Origin: Mycobacterium sp.
GTDB taxonomy: Bacteria > Actinomycetota > Actinomycetes > Mycobacteriales > Mycobacteriaceae
Assembly (NCBI GenBank): GCA_016197405.1
Contig: JACPVR010000016.1
Location: forward strand, 1 to 64,000
DNA: 64,000 bases
Direction of reading: 5' to 3'
Below the pieces are notes generated by a model. The model was not told where the DNA came from and did not search any database. It worked only from the letters and a program-made list of their open reading frames with translations. This document shows positions 35,046-44,998 of the stretch, piece by piece. Within the stretch, counting starts at the first letter, position 1. Each line of letters opens with the position of its first letter. Position numbers and translations under genes: made by a program.

Positions 35046-35660
35046 CTAGGAGCAGATGCTCGGCCGCCCGCCGAGGTAGTTGCAGTTGTCCGGGAACCGG
35101 TCGATCACCGGCGGATCGGGCGGGCCGACGTAGGTCAGGAAGAACGGCGCCTTGACCATTCCGGGCTGCTGACCGCACACCGCACCGTGAATGGTGGTGC
35201 GGGTGCCGCTGACATTCGGGTTGGGGGCCGCCGGGTCGGGGGCGTCGAAGGCGAAGGTCTCGGTCGCCGGCGCGGTGCTGCCGTCCGGGCACAGGAAGCC
35301 CTCGTCGTTGGCGCGCTGGAAGGTCCACCGGCCGCCGGTCAGATTTGCCCGGACACCGAAGGTCATGACGCGTTCGTCCCTGGTCATCGGTGCCTGCGGC
35401 GTGATGCTGTTGATCGTCACCGTGCAGCCCAGCGTCTGGATGGTCTCGTCGGTGTAGTCCGGCTGCGCGCGGGTGCCGTTGGCCTGGATGCAGATGCTCT
35501 GGACCTTCCAGGTCACCGCGGGCAGGCCCTCCTGGACGTAGTTGTACACACCGTCGGCGGGCGGCACGATCGCCGACGCCGGCGCTGCCGAGAGAACCGC
35601 CGAGCCCAGGGCGAGCGTGACGCCGCTGAGCACCGTCGTGAGTCGGCGGGCAACCGTCAT
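35046..35660 (-). CDS. Secreted protein of unknown function
   Basis: 204 residues from ATG 35660, which has GAAGGAG eight bases upstream on the minus strand. The first 30 residues are a signal peptide (MTVARRLTTVLSGVTLALGS, cleavage near ASA). The mature protein begins VPPADGVYNYVQEGLPAVTWKVQSIC and contains six cysteines (for example QTLGCTV, EGFLCPDGS, GAVCGQQ, DNCNYLG, SICS), so disulfides are likely. No enzyme motif was found. It is divergent from rarA and convergent with the DUF3097 gene. Confidence 0.8.
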   Translation of the reverse strand: MTVARRLTTVLSGVTLALGSAVLSAAPASAIVPPADGVYNYVQEGLPAVTWKVQSICIQANGTRAQPDYTDETIQTLGCTVTINSITPQAPMTRDERVMTFGVRANLTGGRWTFQRANDEGFLCPDGSTAPATETFAFDAPDPAAPNPNVSGTRTTIHGAVCGQQPGMVKAPFFLTYVGPPDPPVIDRFPDNCNYLGGRPSICS

Positions 35661-35781
35661 GGCGCAGCTCCTTCGCAAGTTTCGTGTTCTGGTCTATCAC
35701 TTCTTTGCCCATCGATGTGCACAGATGGCGCGTCGGGCGGTGCGGCGCGCCGGTGTCCGGGCGTCGTGGTAAGCCTGAACC

Positions 35782-37125
35782 GTGTCCGACGGTCTGTTCG
35801 ACGTGCCCGGGGCCGACGATGCGCCGGCGTCGTTCGGTCCGCCCGGATCGGCACCGCTCGCGGTGCGGATGCGGCCCGCCACCCTCGACGAGGTGGTGGG
35901 TCAGGAGCACCTGCTGCGGCAGGGTTCACCGCTGCGCAGGCTGGTGGACGGCTCGGGCGCGGCATCGGTGATCCTCTACGGGCCGCCCGGCACCGGTAAG
36001 ACCACGCTGGCCTCCCTGGTCTCGACTGCCACCGGCCGCCGGTTCGAGGCCCTCTCGGCGCTGTCGGCCGGGGTCAAAGAGGTGCGCGCGGTCATCGACA
36101 CCGCCCGGCGCGCCGCCGCCCACGGCGAACAGACCGTGCTGTTCATCGACGAGGTGCACCGGTTCTCCAAGACCCAGCAGGACGCACTGCTGGCGGCCGT
36201 GGAGAACCGGGTGGTGCTGCTGGTCGCGGCAACCACCGAGAACCCGTCGTTCTCGGTCGTCGCCCCGCTGCTGTCGCGTTCGCTGATCCTGCAGCTGCAG
36301 CCGCTGGACGCCGACGGGATCCGGGCCGTCCTGCAACGCGCCATCAGCGATCCGCGCGGTCTCGGCGGCACCGTGCCCGTCGACGACGACGCCGTCGACC
36401 TCCTGGTGCAGTTGTCCGCCGGTGACGCCCGGCGCGCGCTGACGGCACTGGAGGTGGCGGCCGAAACCGTCACAGGTACCGACGGCGGTGTCACCGTGAC
36501 CACCGTCGAGCAGTCCCTGGACCGGGCTGCGGTGCGCTATGACCGCGACGGCGACCAGCACTACGACGTCATCAGCGCCTTCATCAAATCGGTGCGCGGT
36601 TCCGATGTCGACGCCGCAATGCACTATCTGGCCCGCATGCTGACCGCGGGGGAGGATCCGCGCTTCCTGGCCCGCCGGCTGATGATCCTGGCCAGTGAGG
36701 ACATCGGCATGGCCGATCCGACGGCGCTGCTGACCGCGGTCGCCGCCGCGCAGACGGTGGCACTGATCGGTATGCCCGAGGCGCAGCTGACCCTGGCGCA
36801 CGCCACCGTGCACCTGGCGACCGCACCCAAATCCAACGCCGTGACGACGGCCCTGGGGGCGGCGATGGCCGATATCAAGGCGGGCAAGGCGGGGCTGGTG
36901 CCGCCGCACCTGCGCGACGGCCACTACTCCGGAGCCGCGGCCCTGGGCAATGCGCAGGGGTACAAGTACGCCCACGACCACCCGGGCGGTGTCGCCGCGC
37001 AGCAATACCCGCCCAACGACCTGGTGGGCGTCGACTACTACCGGCCCACCAGCCACGGCAACGAACGTGAGATCGGTGGGCGGCTGGAGAAGCTGCGCGC
37101 CATCATCCGCGGTCGTCGCGGCTGA
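35782..37125 (+). CDS. rarA: Replication-associated recombination protein A
   Basis: A 447-residue AAA+ ATPase of the RarA/MgsA/WRNIP1 family that acts at stalled replication forks. Walker [10 protein letters not shown] lies at 67-75, Walker [10 protein letters not shown] follows, with the sensor region [12 protein letters not shown]. The C-terminal region ([49 protein letters not shown]) is diagnostic for RarA. GTG 35782 begins the protein. The 3' end overlaps the convergent SRPBCC gene by 23 bases. It corresponds to Rv2559c. Confidence 0.95.
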   Translation: MSDGLFDVPGADDAPASFGPPGSAPLAVRMRPATLDEVVGQEHLLRQGSPLRRLVDGSGAASVILYGPPGTGKTTLASLVSTATGRRFEALSALSAGVKEVRAVIDTARRAAAHGEQTVLFIDEVHRFSKTQQDALLAAVENRVVLLVAATTENPSFSVVAPLLSRSLILQLQPLDADGIRAVLQRAISDPRGLGGTVPVDDDAVDLLVQLSAGDARRALTALEVAAETVTGTDGGVTVTTVEQSLDRAAVRYDRDGDQHYDVISAFIKSVRGSDVDAAMHYLARMLTAGEDPRFLARRLMILASEDIGMADPTALLTAVAAAQTVALIGMPEAQLTLAHATVHLATAPKSNAVTTALGAAMADIKAGKAGLVPPHLRDGHYSGAAALGNAQGYKYAHDHPGGVAAQQYPPNDLVGVDYYRPTSHGNEREIGGRLEKLRAIIRGRRG

Positions 37126-37759
37126 GGGACTGCGCACGTTCGGCGCGGCCGGCCAGTCCGCGCAGCATGGCCCGTTCCATGACGAAGTGGGCGATGTCGT
37201 AGACCGGGTTGCCGACCGGTCGGCCGGTACCGCGCGCTATCAGCCGGGTCCCGCGGTCCGCGGGCCGCAGCACGAAAGTCCAGGCGCCGGATGCCCGGTC
37301 GCCGTGGCGGATCCGGTCGAAATCCGTCACCGAAACCAGCGCCAGGTGCGATAGCGGCGTCACCTCGGCGATGATCATCGCCGAGCGCCAGCCGTAGCGC
37401 CGGGCCAGCCACACCGTGTCACCGACGTGCACGTCCTGCCACTGCGGATAGATCTCCTCGGCGTTGTGCATATCGGCACCGACCAGGCGTTCGAGCCGGT
37501 CATAGCTGTAGAAGCCGCCGCGATCCTCACCGATCTGGGCCAGCCACGGCCAGACCGCGTCGACCGGCGCGTCGACGGCGACGGCCCGGGTGGTGCGGGG
37601 CCGGCCGGGCTGCACCAGGTCGTCACCGGGCAGCACGCCCGCAACTTCGTCGTCGGTGGCACCCCACCGGTACATCCACGGCCGCAGCATCCGCAGATAC
37701 GTCAATGCCAGCGCGCCGATGAGGGTGAGTGCGGCCGGGACGACCTGACGGGTGGTCAT
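37103..37759 (-). CDS. Membrane-anchored SRPBCC family protein
   Basis: 218 residues. A first membrane segment ([20 protein letters not shown]) is followed by a START-like domain with [61 protein letters not shown], close in pattern to actinobacterial SRPBCC proteins. Function is unknown. ATG 37759 was chosen since TACCTT ends six bases upstream on the minus strand, as for a leaderless mRNA. It is divergent from the membrane protein gene at 37844. Confidence 0.75.
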   Translation of the reverse strand: MTTRQVVPAALTLIGALALTYLRMLRPWMYRWGATDDEVAGVLPGDDLVQPGRPRTTRAVAVDAPVDAVWPWLAQIGEDRGGFYSYDRLERLVGADMHNAEEIYPQWQDVHVGDTVWLARRYGWRSAMIIAEVTPLSHLALVSVTDFDRIRHGDRASGAWTFVLRPADRGTRLIARGTGRPVGNPVYDIAHFVMERAMLRGLAGRAERAQSLSRDDRG

Positions 37760-37765
37760 CGGCAC

Positions 37766-37771
37766 AAGGTA
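37766..37771 (-). promoter_or_regulatory. -10 hexamer TACCTT, leaderless start
   Basis: On the minus strand TACCTT ends six bases before ATG 37759. Together with TACGCT at 37832-37837 it makes a compact divergent promoter pair. Confidence 0.45.
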
Positions 37772-37831
37772 AGTCCTGGTACCGCGGTGCGGGCAGGGTC
37801 CGCGGTCCCGACCTGCAGTGCCGATGGTCCG

Positions 37832-37837
37832 TACGCT
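37832..37837 (+). promoter_or_regulatory. -10 hexamer TACGCT, leaderless start
   Basis: TACGCT ends six bases before GTG 37844. No ribosome binding site is present. This fixes the start of the following gene. Confidence 0.5.
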
Positions 37838-37843
37838 GACAAG

Positions 37844-38344
37844 GTGGATACCGCCGTGCGCGTCGCCAACGCCGCCCGCCGGCTGGCAATCGGCATCATC
37901 CTCGTCACCTGTGCAGGCGGTGGCGCCTTCGTTCTGGTCAGCCGTCCGCACACCGACTGCGACATCGTCGCCGAGATGATGGACACCTACTCGGGTTTCC
38001 AGACCGAGTCCAGTGCCGTTCTGGTCGCGGCCGCCCCCGAGAAAGACAACCTGCTCGCCGTCTCCGAAGCCGAGGCCCGCACCGGCCGCACGTTGCACGA
38101 GCAGGCCCACGCCATCGCCGGTCCGGTGTTGCGCCGGGCCGCGATGACGTTCGCCGACGGGGTGTCACAGTCCGCCGACGAGCAGCGCGCCGATGCCCTG
38201 CAGCCACCGGAACTCGATCCGTTCGAGGCGGCGCTACCCGAGTTGGACGCCCATCATCTGCAGGCCGCGGACAGCTTCTTCGGTGCCGCGCATGTGCTGC
38301 TGGCGGCCTGCCCGACGGTGCCGCGCCCGGTCGGCCTGAGCTGA
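37844..38344 (+). CDS. Membrane-anchored protein of unknown function
   Basis: 166 residues: a basic N-terminus, one membrane segment (LAIGIILVTCAGGGAFVLV at about 13-31) and an external mainly helical part rich in Ala/Glu with HTDCDIVAEMMDTYSGFQTES and a final HHLQAADSFFGAAHVLLAACP. Two cysteines could form a disulfide. No domain is recognised. Start GTG 37844 is set by the TACGCT -10 six bases upstream. It ends one base before a convergent gene. Confidence 0.65.
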   Translation: MDTAVRVANAARRLAIGIILVTCAGGGAFVLVSRPHTDCDIVAEMMDTYSGFQTESSAVLVAAAPEKDNLLAVSEAEARTGRTLHEQAHAIAGPVLRRAAMTFADGVSQSADEQRADALQPPELDPFEAALPELDAHHLQAADSFFGAAHVLLAACPTVPRPVGLS

Positions 38345-38345
38345 C

Positions 38346-38654
38346 TCAGCGCAGGATGCCCGAGCGCCGGTTGCCGAACAGCCCGGAACGCCTGCGGCCC
38401 ATGATCGCCGAGATCAGTGCCACGCCCAGGGCCGCGACGACGACCTGAACCAGGAGCTCCATCCAGTCGATACCGCCGGTGGCGGTGGGGATGCCGATGG
38501 CCCGGGCCAGTGCCGTGCCGATGAGCGCCGAGACGATACCGACCAGGATCGTCAGCAGCATGCCGATGGGCTGCTTGCCGGGCAGTACCAGCCTGCCCAG
38601 GACGCCGACGACGGCGCCGATGAGGATTGCGGTGATGAGACCGGTGACTGTCAT
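38346..38654 (-). CDS. GlsB/YeaQ/YmgE-like small membrane protein
   Basis: 102 residues with three hydrophobic segments and the motif GRLVLPGKQPIGMLLTILVGIVSALIGT, the hallmark of the transglycosylase-associated/GlsB stress-response membrane family. Function in mycobacteria is unknown. ATG 38654 has GGAG six bases upstream; GTG 38660 is an alternative. It is divergent from the YjbQ gene. Confidence 0.82.
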   Translation of the reverse strand: MTVTGLITAILIGAVVGVLGRLVLPGKQPIGMLLTILVGIVSALIGTALARAIGIPTATGGIDWMELLVQVVVAALGVALISAIMGRRRSGLFGNRRSGILR

Positions 38655-38722
38655 GTTCACTCCAAGGTGGTGTCGGTGGGGGGATTGCTCCGATTTACCC
38701 TGGCGTCAAGACGAATAAACTC

Positions 38723-39130
38723 GTGCCGGTGCACAGCGACCTGCTCGACATCGACACATCCCGGCGCCGGCTCGTCGACCTCACCGACGACGTGGCCGCG
38801 TTCTGCTCGGCACGCGGGGACGGGCTGTGCAATGTGTTCGTGCCGCACGCCACGGCCGGCGTGGCGATCATCGAGACCGGTGCCGGCTCCGATGACGACC
38901 TGCTGGACACCCTGGAACGGCTGCTGCCGCGCGACGACCGCTACCGGCACGCGCACGGTTCGTTCGGACACGGAGCCGACCATGTGCTGCCTGCGATCGT
39001 CTCACCGTCGGTGACGGTGCCGGTGCAGCACGGCCGCCCGCTGCTGGGCACGTGGCAGAGCATCGTGCTGGTCGACCTCAATGCCGACAACCCGCGGCGT
39101 TCGGTGCGGTTGAGCTTCGTCGCGGCCTGA
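38723..39130 (+). CDS. YjbQ-family protein (UPF0047)
   Basis: 135 residues of the YjbQ family, annotated as secondary thiamine-phosphate synthase, an activity seen in overexpression studies of E. coli YjbQ. Motifs are NVFVPHATAGVAIIETGAGSDDDLLDTLERLLP, FGHGADHVLPAIVSPSVTVPVQHGRPLLGTWQSIVLVDLN. His and Asp residues in the first and HG in the last are conserved. A TAAACT -10 at 38716-38721 ends seven bases before GTG 38729, so a leaderless start there (two residues shorter) is possible. It corresponds to Rv2556c. Confidence 0.85.
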   Translation: MPVHSDLLDIDTSRRRLVDLTDDVAAFCSARGDGLCNVFVPHATAGVAIIETGAGSDDDLLDTLERLLPRDDRYRHAHGSFGHGADHVLPAIVSPSVTVPVQHGRPLLGTWQSIVLVDLNADNPRRSVRLSFVAA

Positions 39131-39180
39131 CTCGGCCTTGCGCAGGTCGGCCTGTCCGGGCCGGTACTGTGGGACGGTCG

Positions 39181-39186
39181 TATAAC
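39181..39186 (+). promoter_or_regulatory. -10 hexamer TATAAC upstream of alaS
   Basis: TATAAC is the best -10-like hexamer before alaS and leaves a leader of about 15 bases to TTG 39207, which has GGGATGTGAAG before it. No clear -35 is visible. Confidence 0.4.
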
Positions 39187-39206
39187 GAATTCAGGGATGT
39201 GAAGAA

Positions 39207-41909
39207 TTGCAGACACACGAGATCAGGAAACGGTTCCTCGATCATTTCGTGAAGGCCGGCCACACCGAGGTCGCCAGCGCCTCGGTGATCCTCGACGACC
39301 CCAACCTGTTGTTCGTCAACGCCGGCATGGTGCAGTTCGTCCCGTTCTTCCTGGGTCAGCGCACGCCGTCCTATGACAAGGCCGTCAGTGTGCAGAAGTG
39401 CATCCGCACTCCCGATATCGACGAGGTCGGTATCACCACGCGGCACAACACCTTCTTCCAGATGGCCGGCAACTTCAGCTTCGGCGACTACTTCAAACGT
39501 GGCGCCATCACGCTGGCGTGGGAGCTGCTGACCAACCTGGTCTCGGCGGGTGGCTACGGTTTCGATCCCGAAAAGCTCTGGGCCACGGTGTTCTACGACG
39601 ACGACGAGGCCGCCGAACTGTGGCGCGAGATCGCCGGGCTGCCCGAGGATCGCATCCAGCGCCGCGGTATGGCCGACAACTACTGGTCGATGGGGATCCC
39701 CGGCCCGTGCGGACCGTCCTCGGAGATCTACTACGACCGCGGACCCGAATACGGTATCGAGGGCGGCCCGGAGGCCAACGAGGACCGCTACATCGAGATC
39801 TGGAATCTCGTCTTCATGCAGAACGAACGCGGAGCGGGGACCTCCAAGGAGGACTTCGAGATCCTCGGGCCGCTGCCGCGCAAGAACATCGACACCGGCA
39901 TGGGTGTCGAGCGGGTGGCGTGTCTTCTGCAGGGTGTCGACAACGTCTACGAGACCGACCTGGTGCGGCCCGTCATCGACCTGGTCTCGGGTATCGCGCC
40001 GCGGCCCTACGGCGCGGGTAACCACGAAGACGACGTGCGCTACCGCATCATCGCCGACCACAGCCGCACCGCGGCCATCATCATCGGCGACGGTGTCACA
40101 CCCGGTAACGAGGGACGCGGCTACGTGCTGCGCCGGCTGCTGCGCCGCATCATCCGGGCCGCCAAGCTGCTCGGCGTCGAGGCGCCCATCATGGCCGAGC
40201 TGATGGCGACGGTGCGCGACGCCATGGGGCCGTCCTATCCGGAACTGGTCACCGATTTCGACCGCATCAACCGGATCGCGGTGGCCGAGGAGACGGCGTT
40301 CAACCGCACCCTGGCAGCGGGTTCGAAACTGTTCGCCGACGCCGCCGAGGCCACCAGGGCCGCCGGTTCGGCGAGGCTTTCGGGCAGCGACGCCTTCACG
40401 CTGCACGACACCTACGGCTTCCCGATCGATCTGACCCTCGAAATGGCTTCCGAGGCAGGTCTTTCGGTCGACGAGGTCGGTTTCCGGGAGCTGATGGCCG
40501 AGCAGCGCAGGCGCGCCAAGGCCGACGCCGCGGCCCGCAAACATGCCCACGCCGATCTGACGGCCTACCGCGAGCTGGTGGACGCCGGTCCGACCGAGTT
40601 CACCGGTTTCGACGAATTGACCTCGCAGGCGCGCATTCTCGGCATCTTCGTGGACGGCAAGCGGGTCCCGGTGGTGGCGCACCACCCACGTGAGCACGGT
40701 GAGTCCGCCGCGCCCGAACGCGTCGAGATCGTGCTGGACCGCACCCCGCTGTATGCCGAATCCGGTGGGCAGATCGCCGATATCGGCAGCATCTCGGGCA
40801 CCGGCGGTGTCGCGCGGGCCGCCGTCACCGATGTGCAGAAGATCGCCAAGACGCTCTTCGTGCACCGCGTCAACGTGGAGTCCGGCGAGTTCGTCGAAGG
40901 CGAGACCGTCACGGCGGCCGTCGACACCAACTGGCGACACGGTGCCACCCAGGGACACTCCGGCACCCACATGGTGCATGCCGCGCTGCGACAGGTGCTG
41001 GGGCCCAACGCCGTTCAGGCCGGTTCGCTCAACCGTCCCGGCTACCTGCGGTTCGACTTCAACTGGCAGGGCGCGCTGTCCGAGGACCAGCGCGACCAGA
41101 TCGAGGTCGTCGCCAACGAGGCCGTGCAATCCGATTTCGCCGTCAACACCTTCAACACCTCGCTGGAGCGCGCCAAGTCGATGGGTGCGATGGCACTGTT
41201 CGGCGAGGCCTATCCCGAAGAGGTCCGGGTCGTCGAGATCGGCGGGCCGTTCTCACTGGAACTGTGCGGCGGCACCCATGTGCACAACTCGGCGCAGATC
41301 GGTCCGGTGACGATCCTCGGCGAATCCTCGGTGGGCGCCGGGGTGCGTCGCGTCGAGGCCTACGTCGGTCTGGACTCGTTCAAGCACCTGGCCAAGGAGC
41401 GCGCACTGATGGCCGGCTTGGCCTCGACGCTCAAGGTGCCCTCCGAGGAGGTGCCGGCCCGGGTCGCCAACCTGGTGGAGCGGTTGCGGGTCGCCGAGAA
41501 GGAACTCGAGCGGGCCCGGCTCTCCACGGCCCGGGCAGCTGCGGTCAATGCCGCCGCCGGCGCCGAACGGATCGGTAAAGTCCGTCTGGTGGCGCAGCGG
41601 ATGTCCGGCGAGATGTCGGCGGGCGATCTGCGCTCGCTGGTCGGTGACATCCGCGGCAAACTCGGTGCCGAAGCCGCCGTCGTCGCGCTGATCGCCGAGG
41701 GTTCGGGCGGTTCGGTGCCCTATGTGGTGGCCACCAACGACGCCGCCCAGGACCTCGGCCTGCGCGCCAACGATCTGGTCAAGAAGCTGTCGGAGGCCGT
41801 CGACGGCCGCGGCGGCGGCAAACCGGATCTGGCGCAGGGCTCCGGGCAACAGCCCGCCGGGATCGACGCCGCCCTCGACGCGTTGCGTGCGGAAGTCGCC
41901 CGGGGCTAG
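39207..41909 (+). CDS. alaS: Alanine--tRNA ligase
   Basis: A 900-residue class II synthetase for tRNA-Ala. The catalytic core is at the N-terminus ([40 protein letters not shown]), the editing domain contains [12 protein letters not shown] and CGGTHVHN with the zinc-binding His and Cys residues, and a C-terminal DHHA1-like domain ends the protein. The start is TTG 39207, as in other mycobacteria where the sequence begins [10 protein letters not shown]. It is followed closely by ruvX. Confidence 0.96.
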   Translation: MQTHEIRKRFLDHFVKAGHTEVASASVILDDPNLLFVNAGMVQFVPFFLGQRTPSYDKAVSVQKCIRTPDIDEVGITTRHNTFFQMAGNFSFGDYFKRGAITLAWELLTNLVSAGGYGFDPEKLWATVFYDDDEAAELWREIAGLPEDRIQRRGMADNYWSMGIPGPCGPSSEIYYDRGPEYGIEGGPEANEDRYIEIWNLVFMQNERGAGTSKEDFEILGPLPRKNIDTGMGVERVACLLQGVDNVYETDLVRPVIDLVSGIAPRPYGAGNHEDDVRYRIIADHSRTAAIIIGDGVTPGNEGRGYVLRRLLRRIIRAAKLLGVEAPIMAELMATVRDAMGPSYPELVTDFDRINRIAVAEETAFNRTLAAGSKLFADAAEATRAAGSARLSGSDAFTLHDTYGFPIDLTLEMASEAGLSVDEVGFRELMAEQRRRAKADAAARKHAHADLTAYRELVDAGPTEFTGFDELTSQARILGIFVDGKRVPVVAHHPREHGESAAPERVEIVLDRTPLYAESGGQIADIGSISGTGGVARAAVTDVQKIAKTLFVHRVNVESGEFVEGETVTAAVDTNWRHGATQGHSGTHMVHAALRQVLGPNAVQAGSLNRPGYLRFDFNWQGALSEDQRDQIEVVANEAVQSDFAVNTFNTSLERAKSMGAMALFGEAYPEEVRVVEIGGPFSLELCGGTHVHNSAQIGPVTILGESSVGAGVRRVEAYVGLDSFKHLAKERALMAGLASTLKVPSEEVPARVANLVERLRVAEKELERARLSTARAAAVNAAAGAERIGKVRLVAQRMSGEMSAGDLRSLVGDIRGKLGAEAAVVALIAEGSGGSVPYVVATNDAAQDLGLRANDLVKKLSEAVDGRGGGKPDLAQGSGQQPAGIDAALDALRAEVARG

Positions 41910-41913
41910 CTGA

Positions 41914-42441
41914 GTGAGCTCAATTGAACACCGGCTCCCGGACCGGCCCGGCGATCCCGATCGGCCCGCCGATCCCGGTCGCGGGCGCCGGCTGGGCGTC
42001 GATGTCGGCACGGTTCGCATCGGTGTCGCCGTCAGCGACCCCGACGCCATCCTGGCCACCCCGGTGGAGACGGTGCGCCGTGAGCGCACCGGTAAACACC
42101 TGCGCCGGCTGACCGCACTGGTCGCCGAGAACGAGGCCGTCGAGGTCGTCGTCGGGTTGCCGCGCACGCTGGCCGACCGGGCGGGCAGCTCCGCGCGTGA
42201 TGCCTGCGAGCTGGCGGATGCGCTGGCGCAGCGCATCGCGCCGGTACCGGTGCGCCTGGCCGACGAACGACTGACTACCGTGACGGCCCAGCGCATGATG
42301 CGCGAATCCGGCGTGCGGGCCAAGGGCCAGCGCGCCGTCATCGACCAGGCGGCCGCGGTCGCCATCCTGCAGGGCTGGCTCGACCAACGGCGGACACTGC
42401 TCGCGCAGCCGTTCCAGGACACGGAGGCTCCAGATGGCTAA
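41914..42441 (+). CDS. ruvX: RuvX/YqgF family pre-16S rRNA nuclease (putative Holliday junction resolvase)
   Basis: 175 residues of the RNase H-like YqgF family. The N-terminus [18 protein letters not shown] carries the first catalytic Asp; [32 protein letters not shown] and [15 protein letters not shown] follow, as in E. coli YqgF. The biochemical role (Holliday resolution or 16S rRNA 5' maturation) is debated. GTG 41914 begins four bases after alaS. It overlaps mltG by eight bases. Confidence 0.88.
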   Translation: MSSIEHRLPDRPGDPDRPADPGRGRRLGVDVGTVRIGVAVSDPDAILATPVETVRRERTGKHLRRLTALVAENEAVEVVVGLPRTLADRAGSSARDACELADALAQRIAPVPVRLADERLTTVTAQRMMRESGVRAKGQRAVIDQAAAVAILQGWLDQRRTLLAQPFQDTEAPDG

Positions 42442-43696
42442 GGACCTGAAAGGCCATCAGAGGGGCCGCAACGGCCGCGCCGAACCTGCCGCGGTGGGCC
42501 CACCCCGGCAGCGGTTCAGCCGGACCGAGCGGGCCCGGATCGAACGCAGCCGCAAACGGCGCCGCACCATGCTGGTGCTCGCCGTGGTGCTGCTGGTCGC
42601 GGTGGTGCTCGCCGTGGTCCTGCTGGGTTCCCGAATGTTCAACGGATTGTTCGGCACGCCAACCGATTTCAGCGGCGACGGGGCTGACGACGTCGTCATC
42701 CAGGTGCATGAGGGTGACTCGACGACGGCGATCGCCCAGACCCTGGTCGACAAGAACGTCGTCGCCAACGTCAACGGTTTCGTGCAGGCCGCACAGGGCA
42801 GTACGGCGATCTCCTCGATCCAGCCCGGTTTCTACCAGTTGCGCACCGAGATCCCGGCGGCCGGTGCCGTGCAACGGCTCTCCGATCCGGCCAACCGGGT
42901 GGGCAAGCTGACCATCCCGGAGGGCCGTCAGCTCGACGACATCACCGATTTGAAGAGCAACACCGTCACCGACGGCATCTTCAGCCTGGTCGCCAAGGCC
43001 AGCTGCGTGACGCTGGGCGGGCAGAAGAAGTGCGTCTCGGCCGACGACCTGCGCTCCGTCGCGGCCTCGGCGCCGCCGGCGTCGCTCGACATCCCGGACT
43101 GGGCCATGCAGCGCGTCACCGCGATGGGCGACGATCACCGCCGCATCGAAGGGCTCATCGCGCCGGGCACCTGGAATGTCGACCCGTCGGCCAGCCCGCA
43201 GCAGATACTGGCCTCGCTGATCGCCACCGGTGTGGGCCACTACACCCGCGGTGGTCTGCTGGACACCGCCAACGCCATGAACATGTCGCCCTATGACGTG
43301 CTGGTGGTGGCGTCGCTGGTGCAGAAGGAATCCAAACCCGACGATTTCCCGAAGGTCGCCCGGGTCATCTACAACCGGCTGGCTGTCCCGCAGCGCCTCG
43401 AGTTCGATTCCACGGTGAACTATCCGCTGGACCGCCAGGAGGTCGCCACCACCGACGCCGACCGGGCCGCGGTCACACCGTGGAACACCTACGCCTCGGA
43501 AGGTCTGCCCGCCACCCCGATCGCCTCACCGGGTGACCAGGCGCTGGCCGCGGCCGAACGACCCGCGCCGGGGGACTGGCTGTACTTCGTCACCATCGAC
43601 ATGCAGGGCACCACGTTGTTCACCCGGGACTATCAGCAGCATCTGGCCAATATCGAACTGGCCAGGCACAACGGTGTGCTCGACAGCGCGCGCTGA
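42434..43696 (+). CDS. mltG: Endolytic murein transglycosylase MltG
   Basis: 420 residues. A basic cytoplasmic stretch (about 1-34), one membrane helix (about 35-60, [19 protein letters not shown]) and an external YceG domain with LysM-like start. The catalytic glutamate is Glu299 in [23 protein letters not shown]. It cleaves nascent peptidoglycan strands in the periplasm. It overlaps ruvX upstream and aroE downstream (about 23 bases), so all are probably co-transcribed. It corresponds to Rv2553c. Confidence 0.93.
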   Translation: MAKDLKGHQRGRNGRAEPAAVGPPRQRFSRTERARIERSRKRRRTMLVLAVVLLVAVVLAVVLLGSRMFNGLFGTPTDFSGDGADDVVIQVHEGDSTTAIAQTLVDKNVVANVNGFVQAAQGSTAISSIQPGFYQLRTEIPAAGAVQRLSDPANRVGKLTIPEGRQLDDITDLKSNTVTDGIFSLVAKASCVTLGGQKKCVSADDLRSVAASAPPASLDIPDWAMQRVTAMGDDHRRIEGLIAPGTWNVDPSASPQQILASLIATGVGHYTRGGLLDTANAMNMSPYDVLVVASLVQKESKPDDFPKVARVIYNRLAVPQRLEFDSTVNYPLDRQEVATTDADRAAVTPWNTYASEGLPATPIASPGDQALAAAERPAPGDWLYFVTIDMQGTTLFTRDYQQHLANIELARHNGVLDSAR

Positions 43697-44489
43697 GCCG
43701 CGGCGGGCGGCGGTCCTCGGTTCGCCGATCGCGCATTCGCGCTCACCGGTGCTGCACCTGGCCGCCTACCGCGCGTTGGGGCTGACCGACTGGACCTACG
43801 ACCGCATCGAATGCACCGCCGAGCAACTGCCCGGGCTGGTGAGCGGCCTGGGCCCGGAATGGGTCGGGCTGTCGGTGACCATGCCCGGTAAGTTCGCCGC
43901 GCTGCGCTTCGCCGATGAGCGCACCGCCCGCGCCGAGCAGGTCGGCTCGGCCAACACCCTGGTGCGCACCGAGCACGGCTGGCGTGCCGACAACACCGAC
44001 ATCGACGGTGTGGCCGGCGCGCTGGGTGCATTGGGGCGCTCCTTTTCGCGCGCGGTGGTGCTCGGATCCGGCGGTACCGCGCCGGCGGCGCTTGCCGGTC
44101 TGGCCGCGCTCGGCACCACCGAGATCACCGTCGCGGCGCGCAACCCGGCGAAAGCCGACCGGCTGCTGGAGGTCGCGGCGGCGTTCGGGGTGGCGGCCCG
44201 GTACTGCGCGCTCGACGCACTGGCGGATCCGGTGGCCGGCGCCGATGTCGTGGTGAGCACGCTGCCCGCCGATATCGCGGCGACGCTGGCCGAGGCCGTC
44301 GGCCCGGCGGCGGTGCTGCTCGACGCGATCTACGACCCGTGGCCCACACCGCTGGCGGCGGCGGTCAGCGCGGCCGGGGGCCAGGTCGTCAGCGGCCTGC
44401 AGATGCTGCTCAACCAGGCGTTCTCGCAGGTCGAACAATTCACAGGGCTGCCGGCTCCGCGAGCGCAGATGGCGGCCGCGCTGCGTTAG
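43674..44489 (+). CDS. aroE: Shikimate dehydrogenase
   Basis: A 271-residue enzyme reducing 3-dehydroshikimate to shikimate with NADPH. Substrate-binding passages are GSPIAHSRSPVLHLAAYRALGL and VTMPGK (with the conserved lysine), GWRADNTDIDG, then the nucleotide-binding VLGSGGTAPAALAGL and the C-terminal YDPWPTPLAAAV and SGLQMLLNQAFSQVEQFTG. GTG 43674 overlaps the mltG 3' end by 23 bases and gives the usual length. It matches Rv2552c. It serves the same pathway as the aroC-aroK-aroB genes nearby. Confidence 0.95.
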   Translation: MCSTARAEPRRAAVLGSPIAHSRSPVLHLAAYRALGLTDWTYDRIECTAEQLPGLVSGLGPEWVGLSVTMPGKFAALRFADERTARAEQVGSANTLVRTEHGWRADNTDIDGVAGALGALGRSFSRAVVLGSGGTAPAALAGLAALGTTEITVAARNPAKADRLLEVAAAFGVAARYCALDALADPVAGADVVVSTLPADIAATLAEAVGPAAVLLDAIYDPWPTPLAAAVSAAGGQVVSGLQMLLNQAFSQVEQFTGLPAPRAQMAAALR

Positions 44490-44492
44490 CGT
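44487..44492 (+). promoter_or_regulatory. -10 hexamer TAGCGT, leaderless start
   Basis: TAGCGT ends six bases before GTG 44499 and lies over the aroE stop. It supports an internal promoter and leaderless start for the prepilin peptidase gene. Confidence 0.45.
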
Positions 44493-44498
44493 GGCGCC

Positions 44499-44921
44499 GT
44501 GCGGGTGGTACTTGCGGTGCTCGTTGCGGCGTGGCTGGCCGCATTGACGTTCTATGACCTGCGTGAACGCCGGCTTCCCAATGTGCTGACGCTGCCCGGC
44601 GCGGTGCTGATCCTGACGGTCGCGGCCGGCACCGGCCGGGGCCTGCCCGCGCTGGCCGGGGGGTGCGCGCTGGCGGCGGGATACCTGCTGGTGCATCTGG
44701 TCTCGCCGGCCGGCATGGGCGCCGGGGATGTGAAGCTGGCCATCGGTGTCGGCGCGCTGGCCGGGGTGTTCGGTGCCGGCGCGTGGCTGCTGGCGGCCCT
44801 GGGGGCGCCGGTGCTGACCGCGGTTTGGGGTGTCGCGGCCCGGCGGCGGGTGTTGCCGCACGGCCCGTCGATGTGCCTGTCCACCGCTGCGGCCCTCACC
44901 CTGGCGATTTCGGCGCGGTAA
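44499..44921 (+). CDS. Prepilin peptidase, A24 family (Rv2551c-like)
   Basis: 140 residues with four hydrophobic helices. The aspartates of A24 aspartyl peptidases are visible in [17 protein letters not shown] (first Asp after the first helix) and [18 protein letters not shown] (second, in the GxGD motif). It lacks the N-terminal methyltransferase domain, as in other actinobacteria. It could process type IV/Tad-type prepilins, but no pilin genes are in the window. GTG 44499 is supported by a TAGCGT -10 hexamer. Confidence 0.88.
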   Translation: MRVVLAVLVAAWLAALTFYDLRERRLPNVLTLPGAVLILTVAAGTGRGLPALAGGCALAAGYLLVHLVSPAGMGAGDVKLAIGVGALAGVFGAGAWLLAALGAPVLTAVWGVAARRRVLPHGPSMCLSTAAALTLAISAR

Positions 44922-44955
44922 CCGGCGCCGGGTGCGTCTGCGCGCGCCGATATCG
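44905..44955. repeat. REP-like palindrome at the end of the prepilin peptidase gene
   Basis: Arms CGATTTCGGCGCG (44905-44917) and CGCGCCGATATCG (44943-44955) pair at 12 of 13 positions. The first 16 bases match those of the 20308 palindrome. It overlaps the last codons and the stop at 44919-44921. It could act as a transcription terminator before aroC. Confidence 0.5.
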
Positions 44956-44998
44956 CGCGATTTACGTCCTGCAAACGGCGCATGGGAAGATGGGACAC

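Noticed and set aside
39078..41129. A 683-codon minus-strand frame opposite alaS
   Set aside because: It is the shadow of the AlaRS coding sequence and has no recognisable protein.
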